DNA of 6,366 nucleotides, from the NCBI GenBank assembly GCA_023416855.1, contig JAEZGU010000178.1, positions 1 to 6,366 on the forward strand, read 5' to 3'. The stretch comes from Bacillota bacterium (GTDB taxonomy: Bacteria; Bacillota; Clostridia; Tissierellales; Sedimentibacteraceae). Of the stretch, positions 1-6,361 are shown piece after piece. The position numbers were made by a program, and so were the translations under genes. Position 1 is the stretch's first letter. Each line of letters starts with the position of its first letter. The notes below the pieces were generated by a model that searched no databases, was not told the origin of the DNA, and was given only the letters and a program-made list of their open reading frames with translations.

Positions 1-2520
1 ACTATGGAACGTTGCGGACTTTGCACTAACAATTGCTTATTAACAATCAACAAGTTTTCGGATGGTAGATTTTATGTATCAGGAAACAGATGCGAGAGAG
101 GTGCTGAAAAGTATATTCAAGTAGAAAAAATGGAGCAACTGCCTAACCTTTATAAATATAAAAACAAAAGAGTTTTTGACTATAAACCACTTTCAGTTAA
201 TAAAGCTGATCGAGGTTTAATTGGCATACCAAGAGTTTTAAATATGTACGAGGATTATCCTTTCTGGTTTACATTTTTTAATGAATTACGCTACAGAGTA
301 GTTTTATCAGGGGTATCCAGCAAGAAAATATATGAACTTGGAATGGGTACAATTCCTTCTGAATCCGTATGTTATCCGGGTAAAATTGCACATGGTCATA
401 TAGTGGATCTATTGAACAAAAAAGTCCCTAAAATATTTTACCCTTGTATTGCTTACAATATTAAGGAAGATGAATATGCAGGTAATCACTATAATTGTCC
501 TATTGTAGTTTCATATCCCGAATCAATAGAAGCTAATATTGATTTAAGCAATATTAAATTCTACAAGCCTTTTCTTAACTTAAATGAAAAAGATAGATTA
601 GTTCAAAAGCTCTATAATGAAATTGGAGAATCTGAAAATATAACGTTTAATGAAATTAAAAATGCTGTTGATAAGGCATATAACGAACTACTTATTTATA
701 AGGATGATGTAAAAAAAGAAGGATTAAGAGCTATTGAATATATTAGGAAAAACAATAAAAAGGGAATAGTATTAGCAGGCAGACCATACCACATAGATCC
801 GGAAATTAATCATGGTATACCAGAAATGATTGAAGGCTACGGTATGGTAGTGCTATCAGAAGATTCATTGGAAAGAGCACAAATAGAAAGACCTTTAAGA
901 GTTATTGACCAATGGGCATATCATACAAGATTATATTCAGCTGCCACCTATGTTTCAAATACAGATTCCTTAGAACTAATTCAACTTAATTCATTTGGTT
1001 GTGGAATAGATGCAGTTACAACAGACCAAGTTAATGAAATATTATCAAAAAATAATAAAATATATACTGTAATTAAAATTGATGAGATTACAAATCTTGG
1101 TGCCATAAGAATTCGTATACGCTCCCTTCTTGCTTCCATGGAGGAAAGAGACAGAACAGGGATTGTTCATATAAAAAGACCAAATCCCTATAAAAGAGTT
1201 GAATTTACTAAGGAGATGAAGAAAAAGCATACTATTTTAGTACCTCAAATGTCGCCAATTCATTTTCAGTTTATTGAAATAGCTGCTAAGAAATCAGGAT
1301 ATAATACAGTTGTATTGCCGGCTGTTGATAAAAAAGCCGTTGATGCAGGATTAAGGGTAGTTAATAATGATGCTTGCTATCCTTCTATAATTGTAATCGG
1401 CCAACTGATTAACGCATTAGAATCAGGTGAATACGATTTAGATAATGTAACCTTAATGATTTCTCAAACCGGCGGTGGTTGTAGAGCTACTAACTATATT
1501 GGTTTTATTCGAAAAGCACTTAAGGATTTAGGATATGGGCACATACCTGTTATATCATTTAACTTAGTTGGGCTGGACAAACAACCAGGTTTTAAATTAA
1601 CTTCTGGATTTTTACACAGATTAGTGATTGCTATGGTTATTGGTGATACTCTAATGCGTGCAACCTACAGAACAAGACCTTATGAAAAAGTTAAAGGATC
1701 TGTAAATGAAATGTATAATAAATGGGTTGGAGAGAGTTATAAAGTTATTGAAAAGGGCGGATATAAAAAATTTAAAAACTTAATAAACGACATAGTTAAT
1801 GACTTTGATAATATTGAATTAGATGAAAGTATTAGAAAACCAAAGGTTGGTATTGTTGGTGAAATACTTGTAAAGTTTCATCCAAATGCGAATAATGATG
1901 TGTTTTCATTGTTGGAAGAAGAGGGCGCAGAGGTTATAGTGCCTGATTTATTGGATTTCTTCTCCTATACTACACTTAATGGAGTTATAAAATTTGATGA
2001 GTTATTAATTGGAAGCAAAAAAGATAAGTTTATACATGCAACAATAGTAAAAATAATTGATATATACAAAAAACCAAGTGTTGAAGCTTTTAAGAACTCT
2101 AAGAGATTTACAACACCTTCAAATATAGAAGAAATTGCACATAAAGCAGAAAAGTTTTTATCTTTAGCAAATCAATCGGGTGAAGGATGGTTCTTAACAG
2201 GGGAAATGGTTGAACTTTTAGACAGCGGTGTTGATAACATTTTATGTTTACAGCCATTTGCTTGTTTACCAAATCATATAACCGGTAAGGGAATGATTAA
2301 GAAACTAAAGGATGCATACCCCATGTCAAACATAGTCCCGATTGATTATGATGCAGGCATCAGTGAAGTTAATCAAATTAATAGAATAAAGCTGATGTTA
2401 ACAAATGCAATCAGAAATATGAAATTAAATGAAAAAAAATCATCATTAAATCTAAATGAAATTGTAAAAGACGCAGCAATAGGATACGAAATTGGTAACA
2501 TGGAAGAACAAGAAGTTTAG
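1..2520 (+). CDS. 2-hydroxyacyl-CoA dehydratase activator-like protein, C-terminal part (5' end outside window)
   Basis: The frame is already open at base 1, so the ATG at position 4 is probably internal and 839 residues of a larger protein are visible. Family knowledge: these proteins, related to the BcrAD/BadFG activators of 2-hydroxyglutaryl-CoA and benzoyl-CoA reductases, run to about 1,400 residues, with ATPase (ASKHA-fold) domains first, followed by a DUF2229 region and dehydratase-like segments. Seen here, numbered from the position-4 Met: a Cys cluster CGLCTNNC (residues 4-11), GNRCERG (27-33), the DUF2229-like stretch IGIPRVLNMYEDYPFW (73-88), SVCYPGKIAHGH (121-132), FYPC (145-148), AGRPYHIDPEINHG (258-271), FGCGIDAVTTDQ (331-342), NNDACYPS (454-461), QTGGGCRATNY (488-498), and LQPFACLPNHITGKG (749-763). 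Scattered conserved Cys residues suggest iron-sulfur ligands. The missing N-terminus should carry the ATPase. No dehydratase subunits lie next to it, so the substrate is unknown. It is probably cytoplasmic; I see no signal or membrane segment. It converges on the arc operon. Confidence 0.85.
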   Translation, partial: TMERCGLCTNNCLLTINKFSDGRFYVSGNRCERGAEKYIQVEKMEQLPNLYKYKNKRVFDYKPLSVNKADRGLIGIPRVLNMYEDYPFWFTFFNELRYRVVLSGVSSKKIYELGMGTIPSESVCYPGKIAHGHIVDLLNKKVPKIFYPCIAYNIKEDEYAGNHYNCPIVVSYPESIEANIDLSNIKFYKPFLNLNEKDRLVQKLYNEIGESENITFNEIKNAVDKAYNELLIYKDDVKKEGLRAIEYIRKNNKKGIVLAGRPYHIDPEINHGIPEMIEGYGMVVLSEDSLERAQIERPLRVIDQWAYHTRLYSAATYVSNTDSLELIQLNSFGCGIDAVTTDQVNEILSKNNKIYTVIKIDEITNLGAIRIRIRSLLASMEERDRTGIVHIKRPNPYKRVEFTKEMKKKHTILVPQMSPIHFQFIEIAAKKSGYNTVVLPAVDKKAVDAGLRVVNNDACYPSIIVIGQLINALESGEYDLDNVTLMISQTGGGCRATNYIGFIRKALKDLGYGHIPVISFNLVGLDKQPGFKLTSGFLHRLVIAMVIGDTLMRATYRTRPYEKVKGSVNEMYNKWVGESYKVIEKGGYKKFKNLINDIVNDFDNIELDESIRKPKVGIVGEILVKFHPNANNDVFSLLEEEGAEVIVPDLLDFFSYTTLNGVIKFDELLIGSKKDKFIHATIVKIIDIYKKPSVEAFKNSKRFTTPSNIEEIAHKAEKFLSLANQSGEGWFLTGEMVELLDSGVDNILCLQPFACLPNHITGKGMIKKLKDAYPMSNIVPIDYDAGISEVNQINRIKLMLTNAIRNMKLNEKKSSLNLNEIVKDAAIGYEIGNMEEQEV

Positions 2521-2533
2521 TAACAAAAATAAC

Positions 2534-2573
2534 ACAAAAGACAGATGGGAGTGTCCCACTGTCTTTTGTTTTG
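2534..2573. terminator. Probable bidirectional rho-independent terminator between convergent genes
   Basis: An 11-bp perfect stem (ACAAAAGACAG at 2534-2544 with CTGTCTTTTGT at 2559-2569) continues, after one bulged A at 2545, into TGGGA/TCCCA (2546-2550 with 2554-2558) around a GTG loop. On the plus strand the 3' arm runs into TTTTGTTTT, a usable U-tract for the activator-like gene that stops at 2520. On the minus strand the hairpin follows the arcC stop by about 25 nt, and the sequence after it is T-rich but interrupted (GTTATTTTTGTT). Termination is therefore likely in both directions, and stronger on the plus strand. Confidence 0.85.
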
Positions 2574-2593
2574 GATATGATATCATTTAAGTT

Positions 2594-3544
2594 TTAAACA
2601 TCTTGAATAATAGTACCGGTTAACCCGTTTAATGCATCCATCGATTTATATAACGAAGTTATAATAGCTCTTCTTTCTGGGTGCGATTTAACAAATTTTA
2701 CAGCAGCCATAACTTTTGGAAGCATACTTCCCGGTGCAAAATGTCCTTCTTCAATATATTTTTCTGCTTCAACAACTGTCATACGTGATAAATCCTGTTG
2801 GTTTGGCTTTTTGAAATTAATCGATACCTTCTCTACCTCAGTTAATATTAAAAGTATGTCAGCATTTATGTCCTCTGCTAATTTTTCAGCTGCTAAATCT
2901 TTATCTATTACTGCAGCTATTCCCTCAACAGAGCCATCCTCGTTCTCTATTACAGGTACTCCTCCACCTCCGCAAGCAATTGCTATTGTGGAATCCCATA
3001 ATCTTTTTATGGTGTCAATTTCAATGATTTTTTCAGGCATTGGCGATGGTACAACCCTTCTCCATCCTCTGCCTGCATCCTCCTTCATAATAAAGCCTTT
3101 TTCCTCAGCAATTAGTTTTGCTTCTTCCTCTGAGTAAAATAGACCAATTGGCTTTGTTGGATTATTAAAGGCTGAATCATTTTTATTAACCACCACTTGA
3201 GTAACAATAGTTACTACAGGAAGTTTTCTGTTTCTTTTTGCTAAAGCATATTTTAGTCCTTGCTGAATATGATAACCAATATAGCCTTGTGTCATAGCTC
3301 CACAAACATCAAATGGCATTGCAGGAGTAACATCCTTTGCTGTTTCAGAAGCAAGTAATAACCTTCCTACCTGTGGCCCATTACCATGCACTATTGCTAT
3401 TTCATAACCAGCACAGCTTATATCTGCCAGGTATTCACTGGTTTTTTTTACAACCTCTAACTGTGCCTCCGCCGTTGATGGAAGACTTTTATCCTCCAAT
3501 GCATTTCCTCCTAATGCAATAACTACCTTAATTATCTTATCCAT
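2594..3544 (-). CDS. arcC: Carbamate kinase
   Basis: This is the last enzyme of the ADI pathway: carbamoyl phosphate + ADP gives ATP plus carbamate, which breaks down to CO2 and ammonia. The product is 316 residues, the normal length for the family, and belongs to the amino-acid kinase fold. Visible motifs in order: ALGGNAL (10-16) and HGNGPQVGRLL (53-63), the phosphate/nucleotide-binding Gly loops; the CGAMTQGYIGY region (81-91); ACGGGGVPVI (190-199); AVIDKDLAAEKLA (211-223), with the Lys and Asp typical of the active site; LTEVEKV (234-240); and PGSMLPKVMAA (271-281). The ATG start at 3544 is preceded by AGAGAGG five bases upstream. It lies 29 bp after the OTC stop, which supports co-transcription. 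No frameshift or missing catalytic motif was seen. It is cytoplasmic and supplies the ATP yield of the route. Confidence 0.95.
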   Translation of the reverse strand: MDKIIKVVIALGGNALEDKSLPSTAEAQLEVVKKTSEYLADISCAGYEIAIVHGNGPQVGRLLLASETAKDVTPAMPFDVCGAMTQGYIGYHIQQGLKYALAKRNRKLPVVTIVTQVVVNKNDSAFNNPTKPIGLFYSEEEAKLIAEEKGFIMKEDAGRGWRRVVPSPMPEKIIEIDTIKRLWDSTIAIACGGGGVPVIENEDGSVEGIAAVIDKDLAAEKLAEDINADILLILTEVEKVSINFKKPNQQDLSRMTVVEAEKYIEEGHFAPGSMLPKVMAAVKFVKSHPERRAIITSLYKSMDALNGLTGTIIQDV

Positions 3545-3549
3545 ATTAA

Positions 3550-3556
3550 CCTCTCT
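3550..3556 (-). promoter_or_regulatory. Ribosome binding site of arcC
   Basis: Read on the minus strand, AGAGAGG stands five bases before the ATG at 3544-3542. This is a good purine-rich Shine-Dalgarno sequence and fixes the arcC start. Confidence 0.7.
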
Positions 3557-3573
3557 TAATTTTGCCCTTATTT

Positions 3574-4581
3574 TTACGCTATTGTAGCAACTATTACTGC
3601 TTTAATAGTATGAAGTCTATTTTCAGCCTCATCAAAAACTATAGAATGTCTGCTTCTAAACACTTCATCTGTAACTTCTCTTATATCATAACCTAATTCC
3701 ATTTGTTCTCTTGCCATCTTTGTTTCGAAATCATGGAATGAAGGCAAACAGTGCATAAATTTAACATCATCATTACCTGTTGCTTTTAATAAATCCATTG
3801 TCACTTTAAATGGAGTTAGCATTTTTACTCTTTCAGGAATTTGTTCTTCCTCACCCATAGAAGCCCATATGTCAGTATAAATTACATCTGCACCTTTTAA
3901 GCACTCTATATTATCAGAAATTTCAATTTTTGCTCCTGTCTTTTTTGCAACATCATAAATTTTATTTAAAGCTTCATCATCTAATTGGTCCTTTAACTCA
4001 CTTGGTCCATACGCAACATAATGCATACCCATTTTAGCACAACCATACATCCATGCATATGACATATTATTTCTAATATCTCCGGTAAATACTACTTTTA
4101 CTTTGTGTAATGGTTTAGCAATGTGTTCTTCTATAGTTAACAAGTCAGCTAAAATTTGAGTAGGATGATCTACATCAGTTAATCCGTTCCAAACAGGTAC
4201 TCCTGAATATTTAGCTAATTGTTCTACTGCTTTTTGATCGTATCCTCTGTATTCTATACCATCATAAAATCTTCCAAGTACCTTTGCTGTATCTTCCAAT
4301 GATTCTTTCTTTCCCATTTGAGAGCTTCCGGAATCTAAAAAAGTAACGTGGGCACCTTCATCTAATGCCGCTACTTCAAAAGCACATCTTGTTCTTGTAG
4401 AAGTTTTTTCGAATAATAATACAACATTTTTTCCCTTTAATAAATAATTAGAATAACCTGACCTTTTCTTTGCTTTTAAATCGTGAGCCAAGTCCAATAA
4501 ATAACGAATCTCCTCTGGTGTGAAATCCATCAGCGTTAACAAGCTTCTTCGTTTTAAATTTACTGCCTTAATTACCTCCAA
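3574..4581 (-). CDS. arcB: Ornithine carbamoyltransferase, probably catabolic; start codon anomalous
   Basis: The enzyme interconverts citrulline + phosphate and ornithine + carbamoyl phosphate. Placement between arcA and arcC points to the catabolic direction (arcB); the family is also annotated argF. Numbered from the TTG at 4581, the visible motifs are FEKTSTRTR (57-65), the carbamoyl-phosphate loop; DHPTQ (138-142); FTGDIRNNM (165-173); DIWASMGEE (237-245), the SMG loop typical of OTC; and FMHCLP (275-280), with the catalytic Cys. The body is full length and intact (335 residues from TTG, about 331 from the conserved start point). Oddity: conserved OTC N-termini begin near Met-Ala-Val-Asn-Leu-Lys, and here that Met position is AAG (4569-4567), sitting five bases after a strong GGAGG (4579-4575). 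The only conventional start upstream in frame is TTG at 4581, which overlaps that GGAGG and has no Shine-Dalgarno of its own. The next Met (residue 18) would remove conserved N-terminal sequence. The function call is firm; the start is not. Confidence 0.93.
   Translation of the reverse strand: MEVIKAVNLKRRSLLTLMDFTPEEIRYLLDLAHDLKAKKRSGYSNYLLKGKNVVLLFEKTSTRTRCAFEVAALDEGAHVTFLDSGSSQMGKKESLEDTAKVLGRFYDGIEYRGYDQKAVEQLAKYSGVPVWNGLTDVDHPTQILADLLTIEEHIAKPLHKVKVVFTGDIRNNMSYAWMYGCAKMGMHYVAYGPSELKDQLDDEALNKIYDVAKKTGAKIEISDNIECLKGADVIYTDIWASMGEEEQIPERVKMLTPFKVTMDLLKATGNDDVKFMHCLPSFHDFETKMAREQMELGYDIREVTDEVFRSRHSIVFDEAENRLHTIKAVIVATIA
4575..4579 (-). promoter_or_regulatory. Strong Shine-Dalgarno of the OTC gene, positioned for a missing ATG
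   Basis: GGAGG on the minus strand is the best ribosome binding site in the window. Its spacing (TAATT, five bases) points to the codon at 4569-4567, which reads AAG rather than a normal start. The TTG at 4581-4579 overlaps this element and cannot use it. Confidence 0.75.
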
Positions 4582-4744
4582 ATCAAATATAAATTACAAA
4601 AAATTTAATATTAAAATACTATTGCATTGTGTTTAATTATTAGTTTTGTTGTATATTTAGATATGTTAGCACAGAGTTGCCTTACATGCAATAATTATTT
4701 TCTTATTTCAAAAATATTCCTAAAAATGTAACGACACTAAACTT
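4582..4744 (-). other. 163-bp AT-rich gap between arcA and the OTC gene, with long-range inverted repeat and a weak promoter-like pair
   Basis: This gap is much longer than the 29-bp gap before arcC. It holds an 8-bp inverted repeat (TATTGCAT at 4620-4627, ATGCAATA at 4686-4693) separated by 58 nt, and an AT palindrome TTTAATATTAAA (4604-4615). A weak minus-strand promoter-like pair is also present: TTGCAT (4691-4686), 17-bp spacer, TAACAT (4668-4663) with an upstream TG. There is no rho-independent terminator and no small gene with a convincing ribosome binding site. It may allow separate control or mRNA processing, but could equally be unselected spacer. Confidence 0.3.
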
Positions 4745-5968
4745 CTATAAATTTTCTCTAATAAGCGGCATACTCATACACCTTGGACCGCCTCTTCCTC
4801 TTGATAATTCCGAACTTGGCATAATGTGTGTTTTAATTCCCTCTTGCTGTAATATTTCATTTGTAACATAATTTCTTGAATAAACTATTACTTCTCCCGG
4901 GGCTATACACAATGTATTAGACCCATCATTCCATTGCTCTCTTGATGCATCAATAATACTGTTGCCTCCGCATTTAATTAATTTTACACTATCTAAATTA
5001 AGCTCCTTTTTCAATATATCCTCTAAGGAACCTTGCTCTTCTGTTATATTTATCTTTCCTTCATCATTTCTTTGGAGTATATAAACATTTATGTCTGATT
5101 TTATATTTGGGTGAATTGTAAATTTGTCATAGTCAACCATGGTAAACACGGTATCTAAGTGCATAAATGCTCTTGTTTTAGGAATGTCTATTGCCAATAT
5201 CTTTTTAAAAGTAGTTTCTTCTGTAAGTAATGAATTAGCGAATTTTTCAATTGCATTAGGATTAGTTCTTTGTGATATGCCAACTGCTATAACTTCGTTG
5301 TTTAATATTAAAATATCTCCACCTTCAAGTGAATATCTTTCAGTTCTATCATAATATAATTTAGTTTCTTTATATGCAGGATTGCAGTTAAAAATGTATT
5401 TTGCAAACAAAGTTTCTCTATTTCTAGTTACCGTAAACATTTTGTGAATAGTAACTCCTTCACCAACAGCTGCAAATGGATCTCTAGTAAAATATAAATT
5501 AGGCATGGGATCAATTATGAAAGGATAATGATTACTTAAATAATCTACTAATCTAAGACCTCTGTAATCACATATTTCTGATTTTCGTATTCCTGCCATC
5601 ATTTTTGTAACCATTTCCTTGTTACAGTTAAATGATAAAAAGAATTCTTTTAGTACCCTTAATTCCCTTTTATCCTTTATATCTGCTTCTTCCATATATT
5701 CGTCAATAAATTGGTTCTTAATTTCTTCATTTATAATTGAATCCGCAACCAAATCCTCCAAATATACAGTTTCAATGTTCATTGATCTAAAAATGTCAGC
5801 AAAAAAATCATGTTCTTCCTGAGCTATTTTCAAGTAAGGAATATCATCAAAAAGTAACCTTTCAAGATATTCGGGCATTAAGTTTTCTAATTCTTTTCCA
5901 GGTCTGTGTAATAAAACCTTTTTTAATTTTCCAATTTCTGAATAAACGTTAATAGATGAAACACTCAA
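4745..5968 (-). CDS. arcA: Arginine deiminase
   Basis: The enzyme hydrolyses L-arginine to L-citrulline and ammonia, the first step of the ADI pathway, in the cytoplasm. Starting at the TTG at 5968 the product has 407 residues, close to the family's usual 405-415. All active-site motifs of the guanidino-modifying enzyme fold are visible (numbering from this start): the conserved N-terminal INVYSEIGKLKKVLLHRPG (6-24); FTRDPF (160-165), with the substrate-binding Asp163; LEGGD (214-218), with Glu215; MHLDTVF (269-275), with the catalytic His270 and Asp272; and GRGGPRCMSMP (391-401), with the nucleophile Cys397. Start choice: the open frame extends upstream to a TTG at 6028 and contains an ATG at 5983, but neither has a Shine-Dalgarno. 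The TTG at 5968 follows GGTGGTGAT at good spacing and gives a family-like N-terminus. It is first gene of the minus-strand arc operon, with its own promoter at 6131-6159. Confidence 0.95.
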   Translation of the reverse strand: MSVSSINVYSEIGKLKKVLLHRPGKELENLMPEYLERLLFDDIPYLKIAQEEHDFFADIFRSMNIETVYLEDLVADSIINEEIKNQFIDEYMEEADIKDKRELRVLKEFFLSFNCNKEMVTKMMAGIRKSEICDYRGLRLVDYLSNHYPFIIDPMPNLYFTRDPFAAVGEGVTIHKMFTVTRNRETLFAKYIFNCNPAYKETKLYYDRTERYSLEGGDILILNNEVIAVGISQRTNPNAIEKFANSLLTEETTFKKILAIDIPKTRAFMHLDTVFTMVDYDKFTIHPNIKSDINVYILQRNDEGKINITEEQGSLEDILKKELNLDSVKLIKCGGNSIIDASREQWNDGSNTLCIAPGEVIVYSRNYVTNEILQQEGIKTHIMPSSELSRGRGGPRCMSMPLIRENL

Positions 5969-5972
5969 AAAT

Positions 5973-5981
5973 ATCACCACC
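5973..5981 (-). promoter_or_regulatory. Ribosome binding site deciding the arcA TTG start
   Basis: On the minus strand, GGTGGTGAT differs by one base from the ideal GGAGGTGAT. It ends four bases before the TTG at 5968-5966, eight bases counted from GGTGG. It also overlaps the ATG at 5983-5981, which lacks any upstream Shine-Dalgarno. This favours TTG as the real start. Confidence 0.65.
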
Positions 5982-6030
5982 ATTATATTATTTGACAACG
6001 ATTTCTTTATGACGATACCATGATGCAATT

Positions 6031-6100
6031 TGATAAGTAAGCCGACAAGCTTGATGTAAGTACGGCTCAGTGTGAAAATTTAACATTTAATGTAAGTAAG
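6031..6100. repeat. Three imperfect direct copies of a TRATGTAAGTA-like motif in the arcA leader
   Basis: On the plus strand the copies are TGATAAGTAAG (6031-6041), TGATGTAAGTA (6052-6062) and TAATGTAAGTAAG (6088-6100). They share the core TAAGTA preceded by a TRAT-like half. They fall wholly within the transcribed leader between promoter and arcA. Regulator half-sites or RNA elements are possible, but the spacing is irregular (23 and 36 bp) and the region is AT-rich, so chance similarity is not excluded. Confidence 0.35.
6071..6085. promoter_or_regulatory. Near-palindrome TGTGAAAATTTAACA, possible Crp/Fnr- or Rex-like half-match
   Basis: Fifteen bases with 7-nt arms, TGTGAAA and TTTAACA, symmetric except at one position. 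The pattern recalls TGTGA/TCACA sites (Crp/Fnr family, including ArcR) and TTGTTAA/TTAACAA sites (Rex), which control ADI or anaerobic genes in some Firmicutes. The central spacing fits neither consensus exactly. It lies about 40-50 nt downstream of the predicted transcription start. Confidence 0.2.
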
Positions 6101-6142
6101 TTCTATAAAATACCAATTTGATTTAATTATATTTTATAGAAC
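6100..6142. repeat. Perfect 13-bp inverted repeat overlapping the arc promoter, candidate operator
   Basis: GTTCTATAAAATA (plus strand 6100-6112) is repeated exactly in inverted form as TATTTTATAGAAC (6130-6142), with 17 bp between. The promoter-proximal arm contains the whole -10 box (6131-6136), and the other arm lies just downstream of the predicted start site. The arm-to-arm period is 30 bp, close to three DNA turns, which suits a dimer or tetramer binding one face. Because one arm lies mostly upstream of the start site, a DNA site fits better than an RNA hairpin. Confidence 0.6.
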
Positions 6143-6159
6143 ATTTTTTTAGTTGTCAA
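6131..6159 (-). promoter_or_regulatory. Sigma-A-type promoter of the arc operon
   Basis: On the minus strand, a perfect TTGACA -35 box (6159-6154), a 17-bp spacer, then TAAAAT (6136-6131; five of six bases match TATAAT). The start site is expected near 6124, giving a leader of roughly 155 nt to arcA. A perfect TATAAT also occurs at 6131-6126, but it is 22 bp from this -35 and has no better partner. Confidence 0.75.
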
Positions 6160-6184
6160 GGATTAATTTAAATAAATATAAAAA

Positions 6185-6202
6185 TTGTAAATAAATATAC
6201 AA
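6185..6202. promoter_or_regulatory. Palindromic AT-rich site upstream of the arc -35, ARG-box-like in form
   Basis: On the minus strand, TTGTATATTTATTTACAA has matched outer arms TTGTA/TACAA. It is embedded in a second overlapping repeat, TGTAAAT (6209-6203) and ATTTACA (6192-6186). Size (18 bp), AT-rich centre and position upstream of an arginine catabolic promoter are like ArgR/AhrC operators, but I cannot confirm a consensus match and AT-rich palindromes are common here. Confidence 0.3.
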
Positions 6203-6210
6203 ATTTACAT

Positions 6211-6242
6211 AAAAAAAACAGCTAATATTATCAGCTGTTTTT
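6211..6242 (-). terminator. Rho-independent terminator of the rRNA operon
   Basis: On the minus strand, right after 5S rRNA, AAAAACAGCT (6242-6233) pairs with AGCTGTTTTT (6223-6214). Three further inner pairs, one of them G-U, leave a 3-nt loop. The 3' arm runs into an unbroken run of eight T (6218-6211). This should separate rRNA transcription from the arc operon, whose -35 box lies about 50 bp further on. Confidence 0.9.
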
Positions 6243-6244
6243 AA

Positions 6245-6361
<117 letters not shown>

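Noticed and set aside
10..36. Cys cluster CGLCTNNC taken as a radical SAM motif
   Set aside because: The radical SAM pattern is CX3CX2C; this is CX2CX3C in a context matching activator-like CoA enzymes.
1045..1230. Minus-strand open frame of 61 codons inside the activator-like gene
   Set aside because: It is fully internal to a conserved coding region and has no recognisable product.
2811..3522. Plus-strand open frames of 108 and 61 codons opposite arcC
   Set aside because: They lie wholly antisense to a well-conserved kinase gene, have low-complexity Ser/Pro/Phe-rich translations, and I recognise no related protein.
5139..5822. Plus-strand open frames of 71 and 67 codons opposite arcA
   Set aside because: Antisense shadows of a conserved gene in AT-rich sequence; nothing in their translations suggests a protein.
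5992..6022. Plus-strand TTGACA with a TACCAT 18 bp downstream, a possible antisense promoter
   Set aside because: The -10 is poor (four of six), there is no gene downstream on the plus strand before the 5S rRNA, and no transcript evidence can be seen.
6029..6124. arcA leader as a known riboswitch or T-box
   Set aside because: No T-box sequence, no strong alternative terminator/antiterminator pair and no recognisable aptamer core.
6100..6142. The 13-bp inverted repeat as mobile-element ends or a CRISPR-like repeat
   Set aside because: Only 17 bp lie between the arms, with no transposase, target duplication or further copies in the window.
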